Source of the DNA: [Synechococcus] sp. NIES-970
Lineage (GTDB): Bacteria > Cyanobacteriota > Cyanobacteriia > Cyanobacteriales > MRBY01
Length of the DNA: 64,000 nucleotides
Direction of reading: 5' to 3'
NCBI GenBank assembly: GCA_002356215.1
Contig: AP017959.1
Coordinates: forward strand, 434,001 to 498,000
Shown piece by piece: positions 44,979 through 55,853 of the stretch. The notes beneath the pieces were generated by a model, which was given only the letters and a program-made list of their open reading frames with translations, made no database searches and was not told the DNA's origin. How positions within the stretch are numbered: the stretch's first letter is position 1; each line of letters starts with the position of its first letter. A program made the position numbers and the translations under genes.

Positions 44979-45112
44979 GTTTGTATTCCTGTGGCTGTGG
45001 TTGACAAGGGAGGAGAGATTGGCTCGCAAACCCCAAGTTTACTGCTTGCGCACATCACCAATCTTATTTTTCCGTTGTTGCCTAAGACGACCATCCCCAG
45101 GACTTTTGTTCC

Positions 45113-45394
45113 TTAATGGGTGTTCTGATAATAGTAAAAATTAAAGGTTTCAAAAATTCCCCCCACAAAACCACAGGTGATCGCGATCACTAAGATTCCT
45201 TCCCAAATACGGCCATTGCCAAAGACTTTCAGGATATTGGCCAGACTTTCGGTAAGTAGTTCAATGGCAACACCAGAACAGAGGCTCACTGCCGTAGACA
45301 AGGTCAAAAGCAGTCCTAAAATAGCCATTGGTGCTAAGAAACTTAGGGCAATCGTAATCAGCAGTGAAGGGAAAAATCGAGGTGTTATTTTCAT
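45113..45394 (-). CDS. Small membrane protein (93 residues)
   Basis: Two long hydrophobic stretches (SLLITIALSFLAPMAILGLLL and IWEGILVIAITCGFVGGIFE) flank an amphipathic segment. The N-terminus MKITPRFFP is basic and the C-terminus is FNFYYYQNTH. No known family by eye. An ATG four codons earlier (45406) is too close to the AGGA signal; that signal suits the 45394 start only loosely. It is preceded by a 220-base gap without genes. Confidence 0.55.
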   Translation of the reverse strand: MKITPRFFPSLLITIALSFLAPMAILGLLLTLSTAVSLCSGVAIELLTESLANILKVFGNGRIWEGILVIAITCGFVGGIFETFNFYYYQNTH

Positions 45395-45615
45395 AAAAAT
45401 TGTCATATCCTGGGTCGCAAGTGCTGGTTGTCCTGAGGATATAACCCATGGAACTGACTCTAGAGTAGCCAATTAAACTGAATGCAGAAAATAAAGGACA
45501 TGATTCTTAAATCTTTATAAAATTTTGAGATGTGTGCTACTTTTCCCCGTGATTCTCAGGCCAGAAGGCGTTAAGCATAGTGGCTAATGTTGTCTTATGG
45601 CCATTGGTGGCATAT

Positions 45616-46662
45616 CTAAATATCCCGCTGTCGCCACAGTTGCCAGCCCCACAAACCGACAACCACTGAAATAATCGCGGCATAGAGTGTCCCACTGGGT
45701 AGTCCAGAAATAGCGATCGCCAAGCTTCCCGCCCAGAGGGTAAGCCCATAAATAAATAAAACTGTTGCCCGGTGTGAAAATCCTGCTGCTAACAGACGAT
45801 GGTGGAGATGGCGTTTATCGGGTTTAAAGGGCGAAGCACCACTACTAATGCGAGAAAAAACCACTGTCGTCATATCAATCAGGGGTACTGCCAAAATCAC
45901 ATAGGGTAAGAGTACGGCGGCAGCCGCCGTTGTTTTTACCAAACCAACAACCCCCATCGCTGCCAGGGTAAAGCCCATAAAATAGGAGCCGCCATCTCCC
46001 ATGAAAATTTGGGCAGGGTTGAAGTTGTAGCGCAAAAAGCCCAGGGCTGACCCGGCCAAAGCTGCCGCAATAAAAGCCACCATTGGTTTATCGAGGTGGA
46101 GGGTCGTCACCAGCAAGACGGCCGAGGCAATGCCGGATACCCCCGCAGCTAAGCCATCAAGACCGTCAATCCAGTTGATGGCGTTGGCCATTCCGACTAG
46201 CCAAATAAGCGTAAAAGGTAGACTGAGCCAGCCGACGGAAAAGACTTCGCCAGTGAAGGGAATGGTGAGGAAGTCGATACGGACCCCCATCTGCCACACA
46301 AGCCCCGCTGCGGTAAATTGCATCAACAGCCGTGACAGAGCGCTAAGTTCGAATAAATCATCCCCAAAACCAATTGCAAAAAAGGCGATCGCCCCGACAA
46401 TCACCCCTAAAATCGGTCCTTGCTCCCCTGGGTTAAAGGCTGGAAACCAGCCCATTTGCCAAGCTGTCCCCAGGGAGATCATCGTACCAGTGAAAATGGC
46501 CACTCCTCCCAATCGCACCATCGGTCGGTCATGGACTTTCCGTTCGTTGGGCTGGTCTACCCGGCCACTGCGTAGACCAATTGCTTTCACAATGGGGGTG
46601 CTAATCAGCACTACAGTGAGAGCGATTAGACTCGTAACTAGATACAGTAATTCTTTCGGCAT
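45616..46662 (-). CDS. MraY/WecA-family undecaprenyl-phosphate sugar-1-phosphate transferase
   Basis: Polytopic protein of 348 residues (about ten helices). It has the family motifs NWIDGLDGLAAG near residue 170, YNFNPAQIFMGDGGSYFMGF near 220 and the His-rich loop KRHLHHRLL near 285. These belong to WecA/TagO/RgpG enzymes, which start wall-polymer and O-antigen chains by loading GlcNAc-1-phosphate on undecaprenyl phosphate; MraY has a different C-terminal loop. Substrate choice is inference. Stands upstream of a terminator shared with glyA's side. Confidence 0.88.
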   Translation of the reverse strand: MPKELLYLVTSLIALTVVLISTPIVKAIGLRSGRVDQPNERKVHDRPMVRLGGVAIFTGTMISLGTAWQMGWFPAFNPGEQGPILGVIVGAIAFFAIGFGDDLFELSALSRLLMQFTAAGLVWQMGVRIDFLTIPFTGEVFSVGWLSLPFTLIWLVGMANAINWIDGLDGLAAGVSGIASAVLLVTTLHLDKPMVAFIAAALAGSALGFLRYNFNPAQIFMGDGGSYFMGFTLAAMGVVGLVKTTAAAAVLLPYVILAVPLIDMTTVVFSRISSGASPFKPDKRHLHHRLLAAGFSHRATVLFIYGLTLWAGSLAIAISGLPSGTLYAAIISVVVGLWGWQLWRQRDI

Positions 46663-46707
46663 ATGGGAGTTGGCGACAGGCCGTCAAGATTGAAACAAAA
46701 CCAGAAT

Positions 46708-46743
46708 AAAAAAACTCAGGTTACCGTTTCCATTAAACCTGAG
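46708..46743 (-). terminator. Terminator of glyA
   Basis: Stem CTCAGGTT (46715-46722) and AACCTGAG (46736-46743) with a 13-base loop; on the minus strand it is followed by seven Ts. It lies 32 bases beyond the glyA stop. Confidence 0.88.
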
Positions 46744-46774
46744 CTTTCTATACTTTTAACCAATCTTAGAAAAT

Positions 46775-48058
46775 TTAGGCGATCGCCGCTACTGGAATAC
46801 CTAAATGGGAATACAACGGGAACTGCTCGCACAGATCAGCTACACGACCGAGACAATCTTGCTTCACCGCTTCATCATCAGGGTTGAGCAGGCGATCTGC
46901 AATGATATTGGCGATTTCTGTAAAGTCTACTTCTTTAAGGCCACGGGTAGTCATCGCTGGGGAGCCGAGACGTATACCACTACCAATCCAAGGTTTTTCA
47001 GGGTCAAAAGGCACCGTATTTTTGTTCGCAGTGATGTTGATGCCGCTGATCAACTCATCTGCCCGCTTCCCGTTCATGCCGATGGAACGCATATCCACCA
47101 ACATCAAGTGATTATCGGTGCCGTTAGAAACTAACTTAAAACCACGACTGACCAAAGTATTTGCCATCGCTTGGGCATTGGCAATCACCTGGGCAGAATA
47201 AGCCTTAAATTCCGGCTTAAGCGCTTCCCCAAAGGCGACGGCTTTCCCGGCAATCACATGTTCGAGGGGCCCGCCTTGGCTACCAGGAAAAACAGACTTG
47301 TCAAATTTTTTGCCCAGCTCTGCGTCCCGGGTCATGATCAGACCACCCCGGGGGCCCCGGAGAGTCTTGTGGGTGGTGGTGGTGACTACGTCGCAGTAGG
47401 GGATTGGGTTGGGATGATGGCCAGTGGCTACCAAACCTGCAATGTGGGCAATGTCTGCCATCAGATAAGCACCCACTTCATCGGCGATCGCCCGGAACTT
47501 GTCAAATTCGATAATCCGTGGGTAAGCGGAGTAACCACAGATGATGAGTTTCGGTTTCTCCCGCAGGGCAATTTCCCGGATTTCGTCGTAATCAAGGCGC
47601 TCTGTTTCTTTATTGACGCCATACTGAACCACCTCAAACCATTTTCCCGAGACATTTACCGGTGAACCATGGGTCAGATGCCCCCCATGGGACAGATCCA
47701 TACCCATGATTTTGTCTCCCGGCTCTAAAAGGGTAAGGAAAACAGCGAAGTTTGCTTGGGCGCCAGAGTGGGGTTGAACGTTAGCATGGGCAGCCCCAAA
47801 TAATTCTTTTACCCGGTCGATGGCCAATTGTTCAACTTGGTCAACAAATTCACAGCCACCGTAATAACGTTTGCTCGGAAGACCCTCTGCATATTTGTTC
47901 GTGAGCACAGAACCCTGGGCAGCCATTACTGCTGGAGACGTAAAATTCTCACTGGCAATTAGTTCGAGGTGTACCCGCTGGCGATTGAGCTCACTGGCAA
48001 TCATGCCAGCGACAATACTATCGGTTTGGACTAAAAAATCAAGGTTAGTTTGGGTCAC
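46775..48058 (-). CDS. glyA: Serine hydroxymethyltransferase
   Basis: PLP enzyme that interconverts serine and glycine and charges tetrahydrofolate with one-carbon units; it also serves photorespiration. The 427-residue protein has [11 protein letters not shown] near residue 85, [13 protein letters not shown] near 120 and the PLP Lys in [15 protein letters not shown] near 228. The start is a GTG at 48058 with AAGGAAG about ten bases upstream. A longer reading from a TTG at 48085 lacks support. Confidence 0.96.
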   Translation of the reverse strand: MTQTNLDFLVQTDSIVAGMIASELNRQRVHLELIASENFTSPAVMAAQGSVLTNKYAEGLPSKRYYGGCEFVDQVEQLAIDRVKELFGAAHANVQPHSGAQANFAVFLTLLEPGDKIMGMDLSHGGHLTHGSPVNVSGKWFEVVQYGVNKETERLDYDEIREIALREKPKLIICGYSAYPRIIEFDKFRAIADEVGAYLMADIAHIAGLVATGHHPNPIPYCDVVTTTTHKTLRGPRGGLIMTRDAELGKKFDKSVFPGSQGGPLEHVIAGKAVAFGEALKPEFKAYSAQVIANAQAMANTLVSRGFKLVSNGTDNHLMLVDMRSIGMNGKRADELISGINITANKNTVPFDPEKPWIGSGIRLGSPAMTTRGLKEVDFTEIANIIADRLLNPDDEAVKQDCLGRVADLCEQFPLYSHLGIPVAAIA

Positions 48059-48295
48059 GGTGAGGTCTTCCTTTCGCAATCGCAAATAGTGGTAGATAAA
48101 AACTGAAAAATATCTCGCGCGAATGGGGCATTATACCATCGGCGCCGCTAAAATTTTAGCAAATATTCCATCAGGGACTGGGGCCAGCCTTCTCTGAGGG
48201 TTAAGCAGTGTAGCAGGTTTGACGAATTTAGGAGGCGATCGCCCTACAATATAAAGTTAAGCGGATGTGGGAAAACGCACTGGAGGAAAGATCAA

Positions 48296-48496
48296 ATGTT
48301 GATGATCCTTACGGATGGACAAATTCTACCCACTGATCAGATTTGTCAAGGTTGTCTGATGGCCGATCAAAGGGGCACTCCCCGTGTGCGCCAGGGTAAG
48401 TTGTGTTGTGCTCACCTCATCCAAGGCAGCCCAGTGAAGGCGGCGACCACCTATGAGTGTCAAATGGGTTTTCGCCTTGCGGATATTGGCAACTAG
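48296..48496 (+). CDS. Cys-rich small protein (66 residues)
   Basis: Begins MLMILTDGQILPTDQICQGCLMADQ and has five Cys: a CxxC pair at 17-20, a CC pair near 37-38 and a single Cys near 54, a layout that could bind zinc or an iron-sulfur cluster. GGAGGA stands eight bases before the ATG, so the frame is well supported despite its size. A TTGACG (48219) and TACAAT (48245) upstream are spaced 20 bases apart, too far for a standard promoter. Function unknown; homologues appear to be cyanobacterial. Confidence 0.7.
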   Translation: MLMILTDGQILPTDQICQGCLMADQRGTPRVRQGKLCCAHLIQGSPVKAATTYECQMGFRLADIGN

Positions 48497-48534
48497 ACAA
48501 TTGCGCTTGTTCTTTAGGCGCAACATCAGATCTT

Positions 48535-49656
48535 TTATTTCGCTGTTTGATAAACCAAACCCATGGCGATCGCCATTACGATGAGATTTGGCAACCAGGC
48601 CGCCAAAATTGGGTGAAGATAGCCCGCTACCCCCACAGAACTAATCATAAAAGCCATAAAGTAATAACCAAAGACCAAGCCAACACAAAGACCAAACCCT
48701 GTTGCTTTACTGGCGCTCTGGGGTCGCAAGCCAATGGCTGCACCGATCAAACCGATCGCCAAGCAGATAAACGGAAAGGAAATCTTCTCCTGAAAGCGCA
48801 CTTTGAGTTTACGGAAGTTAGTTTCATCACGGTCAGGCTGCGCCGCCAATGTCGCGATGTAGCGTTGCAGTTCAGCAAGGCTCATATCTTCGTGCTTGGG
48901 TTCTTCCTGATTTAGATCTAATTCATTACTCAGTTGAATTTGATGTTGATCGAAACGCAGGACATTGCGAGAAGAACCATCAGCATTGATGAGATAGATA
49001 ATGCCATTTTGAAAATTCCACTGATTACGGGCCAGATCCCAGCCCGCTGCCTCAGCAGTGACAATCTGGTTTAGGCTGCCATTAGAGCGATCAATGATGG
49101 TGAGATCTCTCATTTGTTTGCCATCAAATTCGGCCGCATAGAATAGACGTTTTAAGACCTCATCTTCACCGTATTCGGGGTAAATAATTTTCTCGTCTCG
49201 AAATTCTCCCTGTTGTTGTTGGAGGGCTTGGTCGAGGATGAGGGTAGCTTGGGCATTGGCTCGGGGAATGACTTGATCTTTAAAAATAAAAGTCAGCGTC
49301 GTCACCAGAATACTAAAAAGGAGGGCTGGCAGAATCAGGCGATAAACGCTGATGCCCAGGCTGCGCAGGGCAACAATTTCACTGTCCCCCGACAGGCGAC
49401 TATAGACAATTAAAGTGGCCAATAATACTGCCATCGGCAGGGCAAAACCGATAAATTCAGGCATTTTTAGGGCCATGACCTTAAGGGCCACATCGAACAA
49501 AAGTCGTGATTCTCGGACTTGGGCTAGGAGATCAAATAGGCTGCCAACGGCGACTCCCAAGGCCGAAAAAAGACCCAAACCGAAGATGAAAGCGAGGTTG
49601 AGTTCACCGACAATGTAGCGGTCTAGGATCGAAAATTTATTCAAAGACAATTTCAT
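48535..49656 (-). CDS. LptF/LptG family permease
   Basis: Protein of 373 residues with the LptF/G (YjgP/YjgQ) layout. Three N-terminal helices start at KFSILDRYIVGELNLAFIFGLG, a large periplasmic domain spans about 120-280, and three C-terminal helices end at LPNLIVMAIAMGLVYQ. In Gram-negatives these subunits, with the LptB ATPase, pull lipopolysaccharide from the inner membrane to the LptA/C bridge. Cyanobacteria often have one such gene rather than two. ATGA overlap with the upstream TPR gene suggests a joint transcript. Confidence 0.88.
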   Translation of the reverse strand: MKLSLNKFSILDRYIVGELNLAFIFGLGLFSALGVAVGSLFDLLAQVRESRLLFDVALKVMALKMPEFIGFALPMAVLLATLIVYSRLSGDSEIVALRSLGISVYRLILPALLFSILVTTLTFIFKDQVIPRANAQATLILDQALQQQQGEFRDEKIIYPEYGEDEVLKRLFYAAEFDGKQMRDLTIIDRSNGSLNQIVTAEAAGWDLARNQWNFQNGIIYLINADGSSRNVLRFDQHQIQLSNELDLNQEEPKHEDMSLAELQRYIATLAAQPDRDETNFRKLKVRFQEKISFPFICLAIGLIGAAIGLRPQSASKATGFGLCVGLVFGYYFMAFMISSVGVAGYLHPILAAWLPNLIVMAIAMGLVYQTAK

Positions 49657-50783
49657 TGCAGCGATAGGGTGTCGATGGCTTCGGTAAAGTCGTTAATATT
49701 GTGGTTCAATTCTTCGGCGATCGCCAAACCATTTTGGAGAGCGATGAGGGCATCGGAGTTGCGGTCGGTCTGTTGGTAGAGGTCTGCGAGGGTACGGTAG
49801 GTTTCCATCATCCCAAAGCGGTTATAACTTGCATTTTGGACCGTCAGGAGTTGTTCATAGACTTGAGTTCCAGCGGTGTCTCTTCCCTGGGCTAAATATA
49901 GGTCTGCCAATTGTTTGAGGGTATTTTCGGCGGCTTCAAAATAGCGCATTTCCCAGGCGAGGGTAAAGGCATTTCGGCTAAAACTAATCGCTTGGGAATA
50001 GTCCTGGCGTGCTTGGTAATTGTGAGCCAACCGCTGCGAGGTACGAATCAACGGTAAAAAAGCTTGATCTTGGAGGTAAAAAGCGGCTAACTCCTGTTGG
50101 TGGGCGATCGCCTTTTCAAGTTGATCGCTCTGTTCGTACAGTGTGGCTAATTGTTCTTGGTCGGCGATCGTCAGGGCGTTAAGCGCGGCAATATCTTCTA
50201 ATGCGGCGAGGGCATCGTCCGTTCTAAACCAATCCGTAGCCAGTTGGGCAATCAGTCGTAAAATTTCTGGTTTATAGGGATCCTCTAGGGTATCTAGGTG
50301 TTGACGGTAGAGGGCGATCGCCGGCTGGATTTCACGAATTTGCTCATAGGCAGTAGCGAGGGGAAGAAGGAGACGATAGTTTCCCGGAAAGTCCTGCCGT
50401 TCAATGGTGACAAGGCGCTCGGTAATACTTTTGACCACGGTGGTTTCGTTGTCTTCCCAGGCGATCGCCCCAACCTTACCTAAGCTTTCGATCTCTGCCC
50501 GTCGATCGGGTAGAACCTGGCGCAGTCGCAGTTGACGAACTAAAAGGGCGATCGCCCGTTCTTTTTCCCCGGCGGCCCATAACGCAAAACCCTGTTCTTC
50601 TAAGGCGATCACTGCCTGTTCAAGTTGGGCGATTTGAGTTTCATTGAGAGGGCGATCGCCCTGCTGAATCGGGAGGAGTGGATCCCAAATTGGCCCCATC
50701 AAAGATGCCGCCGAAACCTTTCCCATGCCCAGCATTAAGCCGAGACTAAGAAAAAGCAAAAGTTTGCGATAACGATTAGTCAT
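49653..50783 (-). CDS. Exported tetratricopeptide-repeat protein
   Basis: Protein of 376 residues with a signal peptide (KLLLFLSLGLMLGMGKVSA) and then helical TPR-like repeats through the whole length (EKAIAHQQELAAFYLQ; QRLAHNYQARQDYSQAISFS; RTLADLYQQTDRNSDALIAL). It probably acts as a periplasmic or lumenal protein scaffold. Its stop overlaps the start of the LptF/G permease gene by four bases, so a link to outer-membrane assembly is possible, though only by context. Confidence 0.75.
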   Translation of the reverse strand: MTNRYRKLLLFLSLGLMLGMGKVSAASLMGPIWDPLLPIQQGDRPLNETQIAQLEQAVIALEEQGFALWAAGEKERAIALLVRQLRLRQVLPDRRAEIESLGKVGAIAWEDNETTVVKSITERLVTIERQDFPGNYRLLLPLATAYEQIREIQPAIALYRQHLDTLEDPYKPEILRLIAQLATDWFRTDDALAALEDIAALNALTIADQEQLATLYEQSDQLEKAIAHQQELAAFYLQDQAFLPLIRTSQRLAHNYQARQDYSQAISFSRNAFTLAWEMRYFEAAENTLKQLADLYLAQGRDTAGTQVYEQLLTVQNASYNRFGMMETYRTLADLYQQTDRNSDALIALQNGLAIAEELNHNINDFTEAIDTLSLQ

Positions 50784-50852
50784 GGGGTTTACTCTTTTAC
50801 AATGACAAGGAAAGCGCCCTGTCACTGTTTCGATTTTTTGCATAAAAAGTAT

Positions 50853-53006
50853 ATGTCCTCAGCGAAAACCGCTAGCAAGCTCAAAACCGACCTCGACAAT
50901 CCACAATACTATTTTAATCGGGAACTCAGTTGGCTTGAGTTTAACCGTCGGGTTTTGAGCGAAGGCCTAGACGAACGCAACTTATTGCTGGAGCGTCTCA
51001 AATTTCTCGCTATTTTTAGTAGTAATCTCGACGAATTTTTTATGGTGCGGGTTGCGGGTCTGAAGCAGCAGGTTGAAGCCGGGGTCAGTAAATTATCCTT
51101 CGATGGGTGCAATCCGGCCGAACAACTCCAAGCTATTTATGAAGGCCTGAAACCTCTCGTACAGTTGCAGGACCAGCATTTTCAACACCAACTCAAGCCC
51201 CTCCTTGCCCAGGAAGGTATTTACATCGTTGATTATCTCGATCTCAACCGCGAACAACGCAACTATCTCCATGACTTTTACCAAGAGCATATTTTTCCTG
51301 TTTTAACGCCCTTGGCAGTTGATCCGAGTCACCCATTTCCCCACATTTCCAATCTCAGCCTCAACCTCGCCGTCGTGATTAAAGAACCTGAAGATGACCG
51401 GCAGGAGCGGTTTGCCCGGGTCAAAGTCCCCGGAAATTTTGCTCGTTTTGTGACATTGCCCGAGGAGCTTTGTTATTACCCAGATCAAGAAAAAGCAGTG
51501 TGGGTGGGTGTTCCCATTGAGCAGGTGATCGCCCACAATCTCGATACCCTTTTCCCGCAGATGAATATCCAGGAGTGCTATGCCTTCCGGGTGACGCGTA
51601 ATGCTTCTTTGTCAGTGGAAGAAGATGAAGCGGATGATCTGATGTTGGCCATTGAAGAGCAGCTCCACAAACGGCGTTTTAGCGGTTCTGTGGTGCGTTT
51701 GGAAATTCATCACTCCATGCCAGCAGATGTGCGACAAATGCTCATCAAAGAACTAGAACTCCAAGAAATTGATGTGTACGAAGTAGAGGGGTTGATGGGT
51801 CTTGATTCGCTCTTCACCTTTCTGGGCCTGCCCCTCAAGCATCTCAAGGATAAACCCTGGTCACCGACCGTACCCGCTTGGCTCGATGGGACAAAAAGTA
51901 ACCGCTCGACCGAAGACTTTGAGCCGGATTTTTTTGAGCTTATCCGCCAAGGCGATCGCCTCCTGCACCACCCTTACCATTCCTTTGCTTCAACGGTGCA
52001 GGCATTCATCACCCAAGCGGCCCACGATCCCGACGTGTTAGCGATCAAAATGACCCTCTATCGCACCTCCGGGGATTCCCCGATCATCCAAGCCCTAATC
52101 GCCGCTGCCCAAAATGGCAAGCAGGTGGCCGTGCTGGTAGAACTTAAGGCTCGCTTTGACGAAGAAAACAACATTAATTGGGCCCGTACCCTCGAGCAAA
52201 AAGGTGTCCATGTGGTCTATGGTTTAGCCGGCCTCAAAACCCACACCAAAATTGTCTTGGTAGTGCGCCAAGAGCAGAAGAAAATTCGTCGCTATATCCA
52301 TGTTGGTACGGGTAATTACAATCCCAAAACAGCCAGGCTCTACACAGATCTTGGCCTGTTGAGCTGTCGTGAAGATTTAGCCGCTGACTTGACAGAACTG
52401 TTTAACTTTTTGACGGGATATTCCAGGCAAAATACCTATCGGAAGTTACTGGTTGCCCCGGTTACGCTCCGGCCCCGGATGGTGGCGATGATTGAGCGGG
52501 AAATTGCCCATGTAAAAAAAGGCGGCAGTGGCCGGATTGTCGCTAAGATGAATTCCCTAGTAGACCTTGAGATGATCCAAACGCTCTATCGAGCGTCCCA
52601 GGCCGGGGTAGAAATAGATCTCATTATTCGCGGAATTTGCTGTCTTCGTCCTGGCGTTGAGGGTCTCAGCGAGAATATTCGTGTCACTAGCATCATTGGC
52701 CGCTTCCTAGAGCATTCTCGCATCTATTATTTCCAAAATGGAGGGAGCGAAGAAATGTACATTGGTAGTGCTGACTGGATGACCCGTAACCTCAGTCGCC
52801 GGGTAGAAGCGGTAACCCCCGTTGAAGACCCAAAGCTTATTGGGGATCTCAATGAAATTTTGGGAATTATGCTGTCGGACAACCGTCTTGCTTGGCAACT
52901 ACAGCCCGATGGTCGTTATCTCCAAAAGGAAAGTCATGCCGATGGACACAGTGATAACACCCATGACATTTTAATGCAGATGGCACTCCAGGAAAGTCTG
53001 GATTAG
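50853..53006 (+). CDS. ppk: Polyphosphate kinase 1
   Basis: Builds inorganic polyphosphate from ATP. The 717-residue protein starts with YFNRELSWLEFNRRVLSE (N domain). The two catalytic His regions are GLKTHTKIVLVVR near residue 460 (autophosphorylated His) and GRFLEHSRIYYFQNGG near 620. The phospholipase-D-like C domains are complete, ending NDNRLAW and QLQPDGRYL. The ATG at 50853 gives family length; the reading frame continues upstream with a Cys-rich stretch that does not fit. Confidence 0.96.
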   Translation: MSSAKTASKLKTDLDNPQYYFNRELSWLEFNRRVLSEGLDERNLLLERLKFLAIFSSNLDEFFMVRVAGLKQQVEAGVSKLSFDGCNPAEQLQAIYEGLKPLVQLQDQHFQHQLKPLLAQEGIYIVDYLDLNREQRNYLHDFYQEHIFPVLTPLAVDPSHPFPHISNLSLNLAVVIKEPEDDRQERFARVKVPGNFARFVTLPEELCYYPDQEKAVWVGVPIEQVIAHNLDTLFPQMNIQECYAFRVTRNASLSVEEDEADDLMLAIEEQLHKRRFSGSVVRLEIHHSMPADVRQMLIKELELQEIDVYEVEGLMGLDSLFTFLGLPLKHLKDKPWSPTVPAWLDGTKSNRSTEDFEPDFFELIRQGDRLLHHPYHSFASTVQAFITQAAHDPDVLAIKMTLYRTSGDSPIIQALIAAAQNGKQVAVLVELKARFDEENNINWARTLEQKGVHVVYGLAGLKTHTKIVLVVRQEQKKIRRYIHVGTGNYNPKTARLYTDLGLLSCREDLAADLTELFNFLTGYSRQNTYRKLLVAPVTLRPRMVAMIEREIAHVKKGGSGRIVAKMNSLVDLEMIQTLYRASQAGVEIDLIIRGICCLRPGVEGLSENIRVTSIIGRFLEHSRIYYFQNGGSEEMYIGSADWMTRNLSRRVEAVTPVEDPKLIGDLNEILGIMLSDNRLAWQLQPDGRYLQKESHADGHSDNTHDILMQMALQESLD

Positions 53007-53105
53007 GTCTGGCGTTATGTCTTGACCGATGGAGGCGAAAATCAAAGCGATCGCCTTACTGAGCTAATGCTGGGGAACCGCAACCTTTTGAGACGGATTC
53101 CCCTA

Positions 53106-53134
53106 CTGTCAAATAATGCAGACAAAAATACAAT
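53106..53134 (+). promoter_or_regulatory. Probable promoter of clpB
   Basis: CTGTCA (53106-53111), 17 bases, TACAAT (53129-53134), giving a start near 53141 and a leader of about 65 bases. No CIRCE element (TTAGCACTC-N9-GAGTGCTAA) is present, so HrcA control is not indicated. Confidence 0.45.
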
Positions 53135-53205
53135 ACGAAGTAAGTTCTAGGGTTTCTTTTTGGAGAAGCAATGGGGCTTTATTTTAATGATTATTGTTTT
53201 GTCCT

Positions 53206-55800
53206 ATGCAACCCACTAACCCGAATCAATTTACCGAAAAGGCTTGGCAGGCGATCGCCCAAACCCCCGATGTCGCCAAGCAGAATCAACAGCAGCAAAT
53301 CGAGTCTGAACACCTGATGCAGGCGCTATTAGAACAGGATGGTTTAGCAAAAAGTATTTTTACAAAAGCAGAAATTCCCCTAGGGAAACTCCGAGAAAAT
53401 ACGCTTGCTTTTATCACCCAGCAACCGAAGATCGCTCAACCCAGTGAATCAGTCTATCTCGGGCGTAGCTTAGATACCCTTTTAGACCGGGCTGAACAGC
53501 ATCGAAAATCCTTTGGAGATGACTTTATTTCTGTTGAACATTTAATTCTTAGCTATGCCAAAGATGACCGTTTTGGCAAAAATCTCTACAAAGAATTTGA
53601 CCTAACAGAAAATAAGCTCAAAACGATCATTACGCAAATTCGAGGCAACCAAAAGGTGAACGATCAAAATCCGGAAGGAAAATATGAATCCTTAGAAAAA
53701 TATGGCCGCGATTTAACAGATTTAGCCCGCCATGGGAAACTTGATCCGGTAATTGGCCGGGATGATGAAATTCGCCGCACCATTCAAATTCTCTCCCGCC
53801 GGACAAAAAATAATCCAGTCTTGATCGGGGAACCAGGGGTCGGCAAAACCGCGATCGCCGAAGGATTGGCCCAAAGAATTATTAATCGGGATGTGCCCGA
53901 ATCCCTAAAGGACCGGACCCTAATTGCCTTAGACATGGGGGCTTTGATTGCCGGGGCAAAATACCGGGGCGAATTTGAAGAACGTCTGAAAGCAGTACTC
54001 AAGGAAGTCACCGATTCTGAAGGGCAAATCATTCTCTTTATCGATGAAATCCACACCGTTGTTGGCGCTGGGGCAACCCAGGGGGCGATGGATGCCGGGA
54101 ACTTACTCAAGCCAATGTTGGCCCGGGGCGAGCTGCGTTGTATTGGGGCGACCACCCTCGATGAATACCGTAAGTATATTGAAAAAGATGCGGCCCTCGA
54201 ACGGCGTTTCCAGTCGGTGCTGGTGAATGAACCCAATGTGGTTGATACCATTTCAATCCTGCGTGGCCTCAAGGAACGCTATGAACTACACCACGGCGTG
54301 AAAATTGCCGATACAGCCCTGGTTGCCGCCGCAATGCTCTCAAACCGCTACATCACCGACCGTTTTTTGCCCGATAAGGCGATCGACCTGGTCGATGAAG
54401 CCGCCGCTAAGCTGAAGATGGAGATCACTTCCAAGCCGGAAGAACTCGATGAAATTGACCGAAAAATTCTCCAATTGGAAATGGAAAAACTCTCCATTCA
54501 AAAAGAAAAAGATGAAGCCTCTTTGGAACGGCTTGCCAAACTAGAAAAAGAATTAGCTAACCTCAAAGAAGAACAATCTCAGCTCAATGCCCAATGGCAG
54601 TCTGAAAAAGAATTCATCGATAAAATTCGCTTCATCAAAGAGGAAATTGAGAAAACAAACCTAGAAATTCAGCAAGCAGAACGGGATTATGATCTCAATA
54701 AAGCAGCTGAATTACGTTACGGCAGACTAACAGAGCTCCAACAAAAAATCAAAGAAATTGAAGCTAACTTGGCGACCCAACAAATCACAGGAGAATCACT
54801 CCTACGGGAAGAAGTGATTGAATCAGATATCGCTGAAATTATCTCTAAATGGACGGGAATTCCGATCAGTAAGCTGATCGAGTCAGAAAAAGAAAAACTT
54901 CTTCACCTGGAAGCTGAACTCCACCGCCGGGTCGTTGGCCAAGATGAAGCCGTTACCGCTGTCGCCGAAGCAGTCCAGCGATCGCGCGCCGGACTGGCTG
55001 ATCCCAACCGTCCCACCGCCAGTTTTATTTTCTTGGGGCCGACGGGGGTCGGAAAAACAGAACTTGCTAAAGCCCTGGCCCAATTTCTCTTTGATACCGA
55101 GGAAGCAATCGTTCGCATTGACATGTCAGAATACATGGAAAAACATGCAGTATCTCGGCTTTTAGGCGCACCGCCTGGATATGTGGGCTACGAAGAGGGA
55201 GGCCAGCTGACGGAAGCGATTCGTCGTCGCCCCTACTCAGTGATTCTTTTTGATGAGATCGAAAAAGCCCATGGCGACGTTTTTAATGTGATGCTGCAAA
55301 TCTTGGATGATGGTCGCCTCACGGATTCCCAGGGACGAACGGTGGACTTTAAAAATACGGTAATCATCATGACCAGTAACATCGGTTCCCAATTTATCCT
55401 CGATCTTGCTGGGGACGACAGCCGCTATGAGGAAATGCGGGGTCGGGTGATGGAGGCGATGAATGTCAATTTCCGGCCAGAATTCCTAAACCGCATCGAT
55501 GAACTCATTATTTTCCACGGCCTGCAAAAAGAGCAGCTGCGCTCTATTGTCCAACTCCAGATTAGACGCTTGGCAGAACGGCTTGCAGAACAAAAAATTA
55601 ACATCCAATTCACCCCAGAAGCCTATGATTTCATTGCAGAGGTGGGTTACAACCCTGTTTATGGGGCTAGACCGCTAAAGCGGGCTGTTCAAAAATATGT
55701 GGAAACGGCGATCGCCAAAGGTATTCTGAAAGGCGAATTCAAAGGAGGGGAAACAATCAATGTCCAAGTTAAAGATGAACGACTGACATTTACCAAGTAA
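53206..55800 (+). CDS. clpB: ATP-dependent disaggregating chaperone ClpB
   Basis: Hsp104-type AAA+ chaperone that, with DnaK, rescues aggregated proteins. The 864-residue protein has a Clp N domain (1-145), first AAA module with Walker [14 protein letters not shown] near 205 and Walker [15 protein letters not shown] near 277, a coiled-coil middle domain (about 405-525), and second AAA module with [14 protein letters not shown] near 605 and [11 protein letters not shown] near 675. It ends [19 protein letters not shown]. The long middle domain excludes ClpC and ClpA. The ATG at 53206 is preferred over 53194. Confidence 0.96.
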   Translation: MQPTNPNQFTEKAWQAIAQTPDVAKQNQQQQIESEHLMQALLEQDGLAKSIFTKAEIPLGKLRENTLAFITQQPKIAQPSESVYLGRSLDTLLDRAEQHRKSFGDDFISVEHLILSYAKDDRFGKNLYKEFDLTENKLKTIITQIRGNQKVNDQNPEGKYESLEKYGRDLTDLARHGKLDPVIGRDDEIRRTIQILSRRTKNNPVLIGEPGVGKTAIAEGLAQRIINRDVPESLKDRTLIALDMGALIAGAKYRGEFEERLKAVLKEVTDSEGQIILFIDEIHTVVGAGATQGAMDAGNLLKPMLARGELRCIGATTLDEYRKYIEKDAALERRFQSVLVNEPNVVDTISILRGLKERYELHHGVKIADTALVAAAMLSNRYITDRFLPDKAIDLVDEAAAKLKMEITSKPEELDEIDRKILQLEMEKLSIQKEKDEASLERLAKLEKELANLKEEQSQLNAQWQSEKEFIDKIRFIKEEIEKTNLEIQQAERDYDLNKAAELRYGRLTELQQKIKEIEANLATQQITGESLLREEVIESDIAEIISKWTGIPISKLIESEKEKLLHLEAELHRRVVGQDEAVTAVAEAVQRSRAGLADPNRPTASFIFLGPTGVGKTELAKALAQFLFDTEEAIVRIDMSEYMEKHAVSRLLGAPPGYVGYEEGGQLTEAIRRRPYSVILFDEIEKAHGDVFNVMLQILDDGRLTDSQGRTVDFKNTVIIMTSNIGSQFILDLAGDDSRYEEMRGRVMEAMNVNFRPEFLNRIDELIIFHGLQKEQLRSIVQLQIRRLAERLAEQKINIQFTPEAYDFIAEVGYNPVYGARPLKRAVQKYVETAIAKGILKGEFKGGETINVQVKDERLTFTK

Positions 55801-55853
55801 AGCCCTCCCCACCGAGCCATGAGAGAACGCGGCTTTTTACCCCTGAATTAAAC

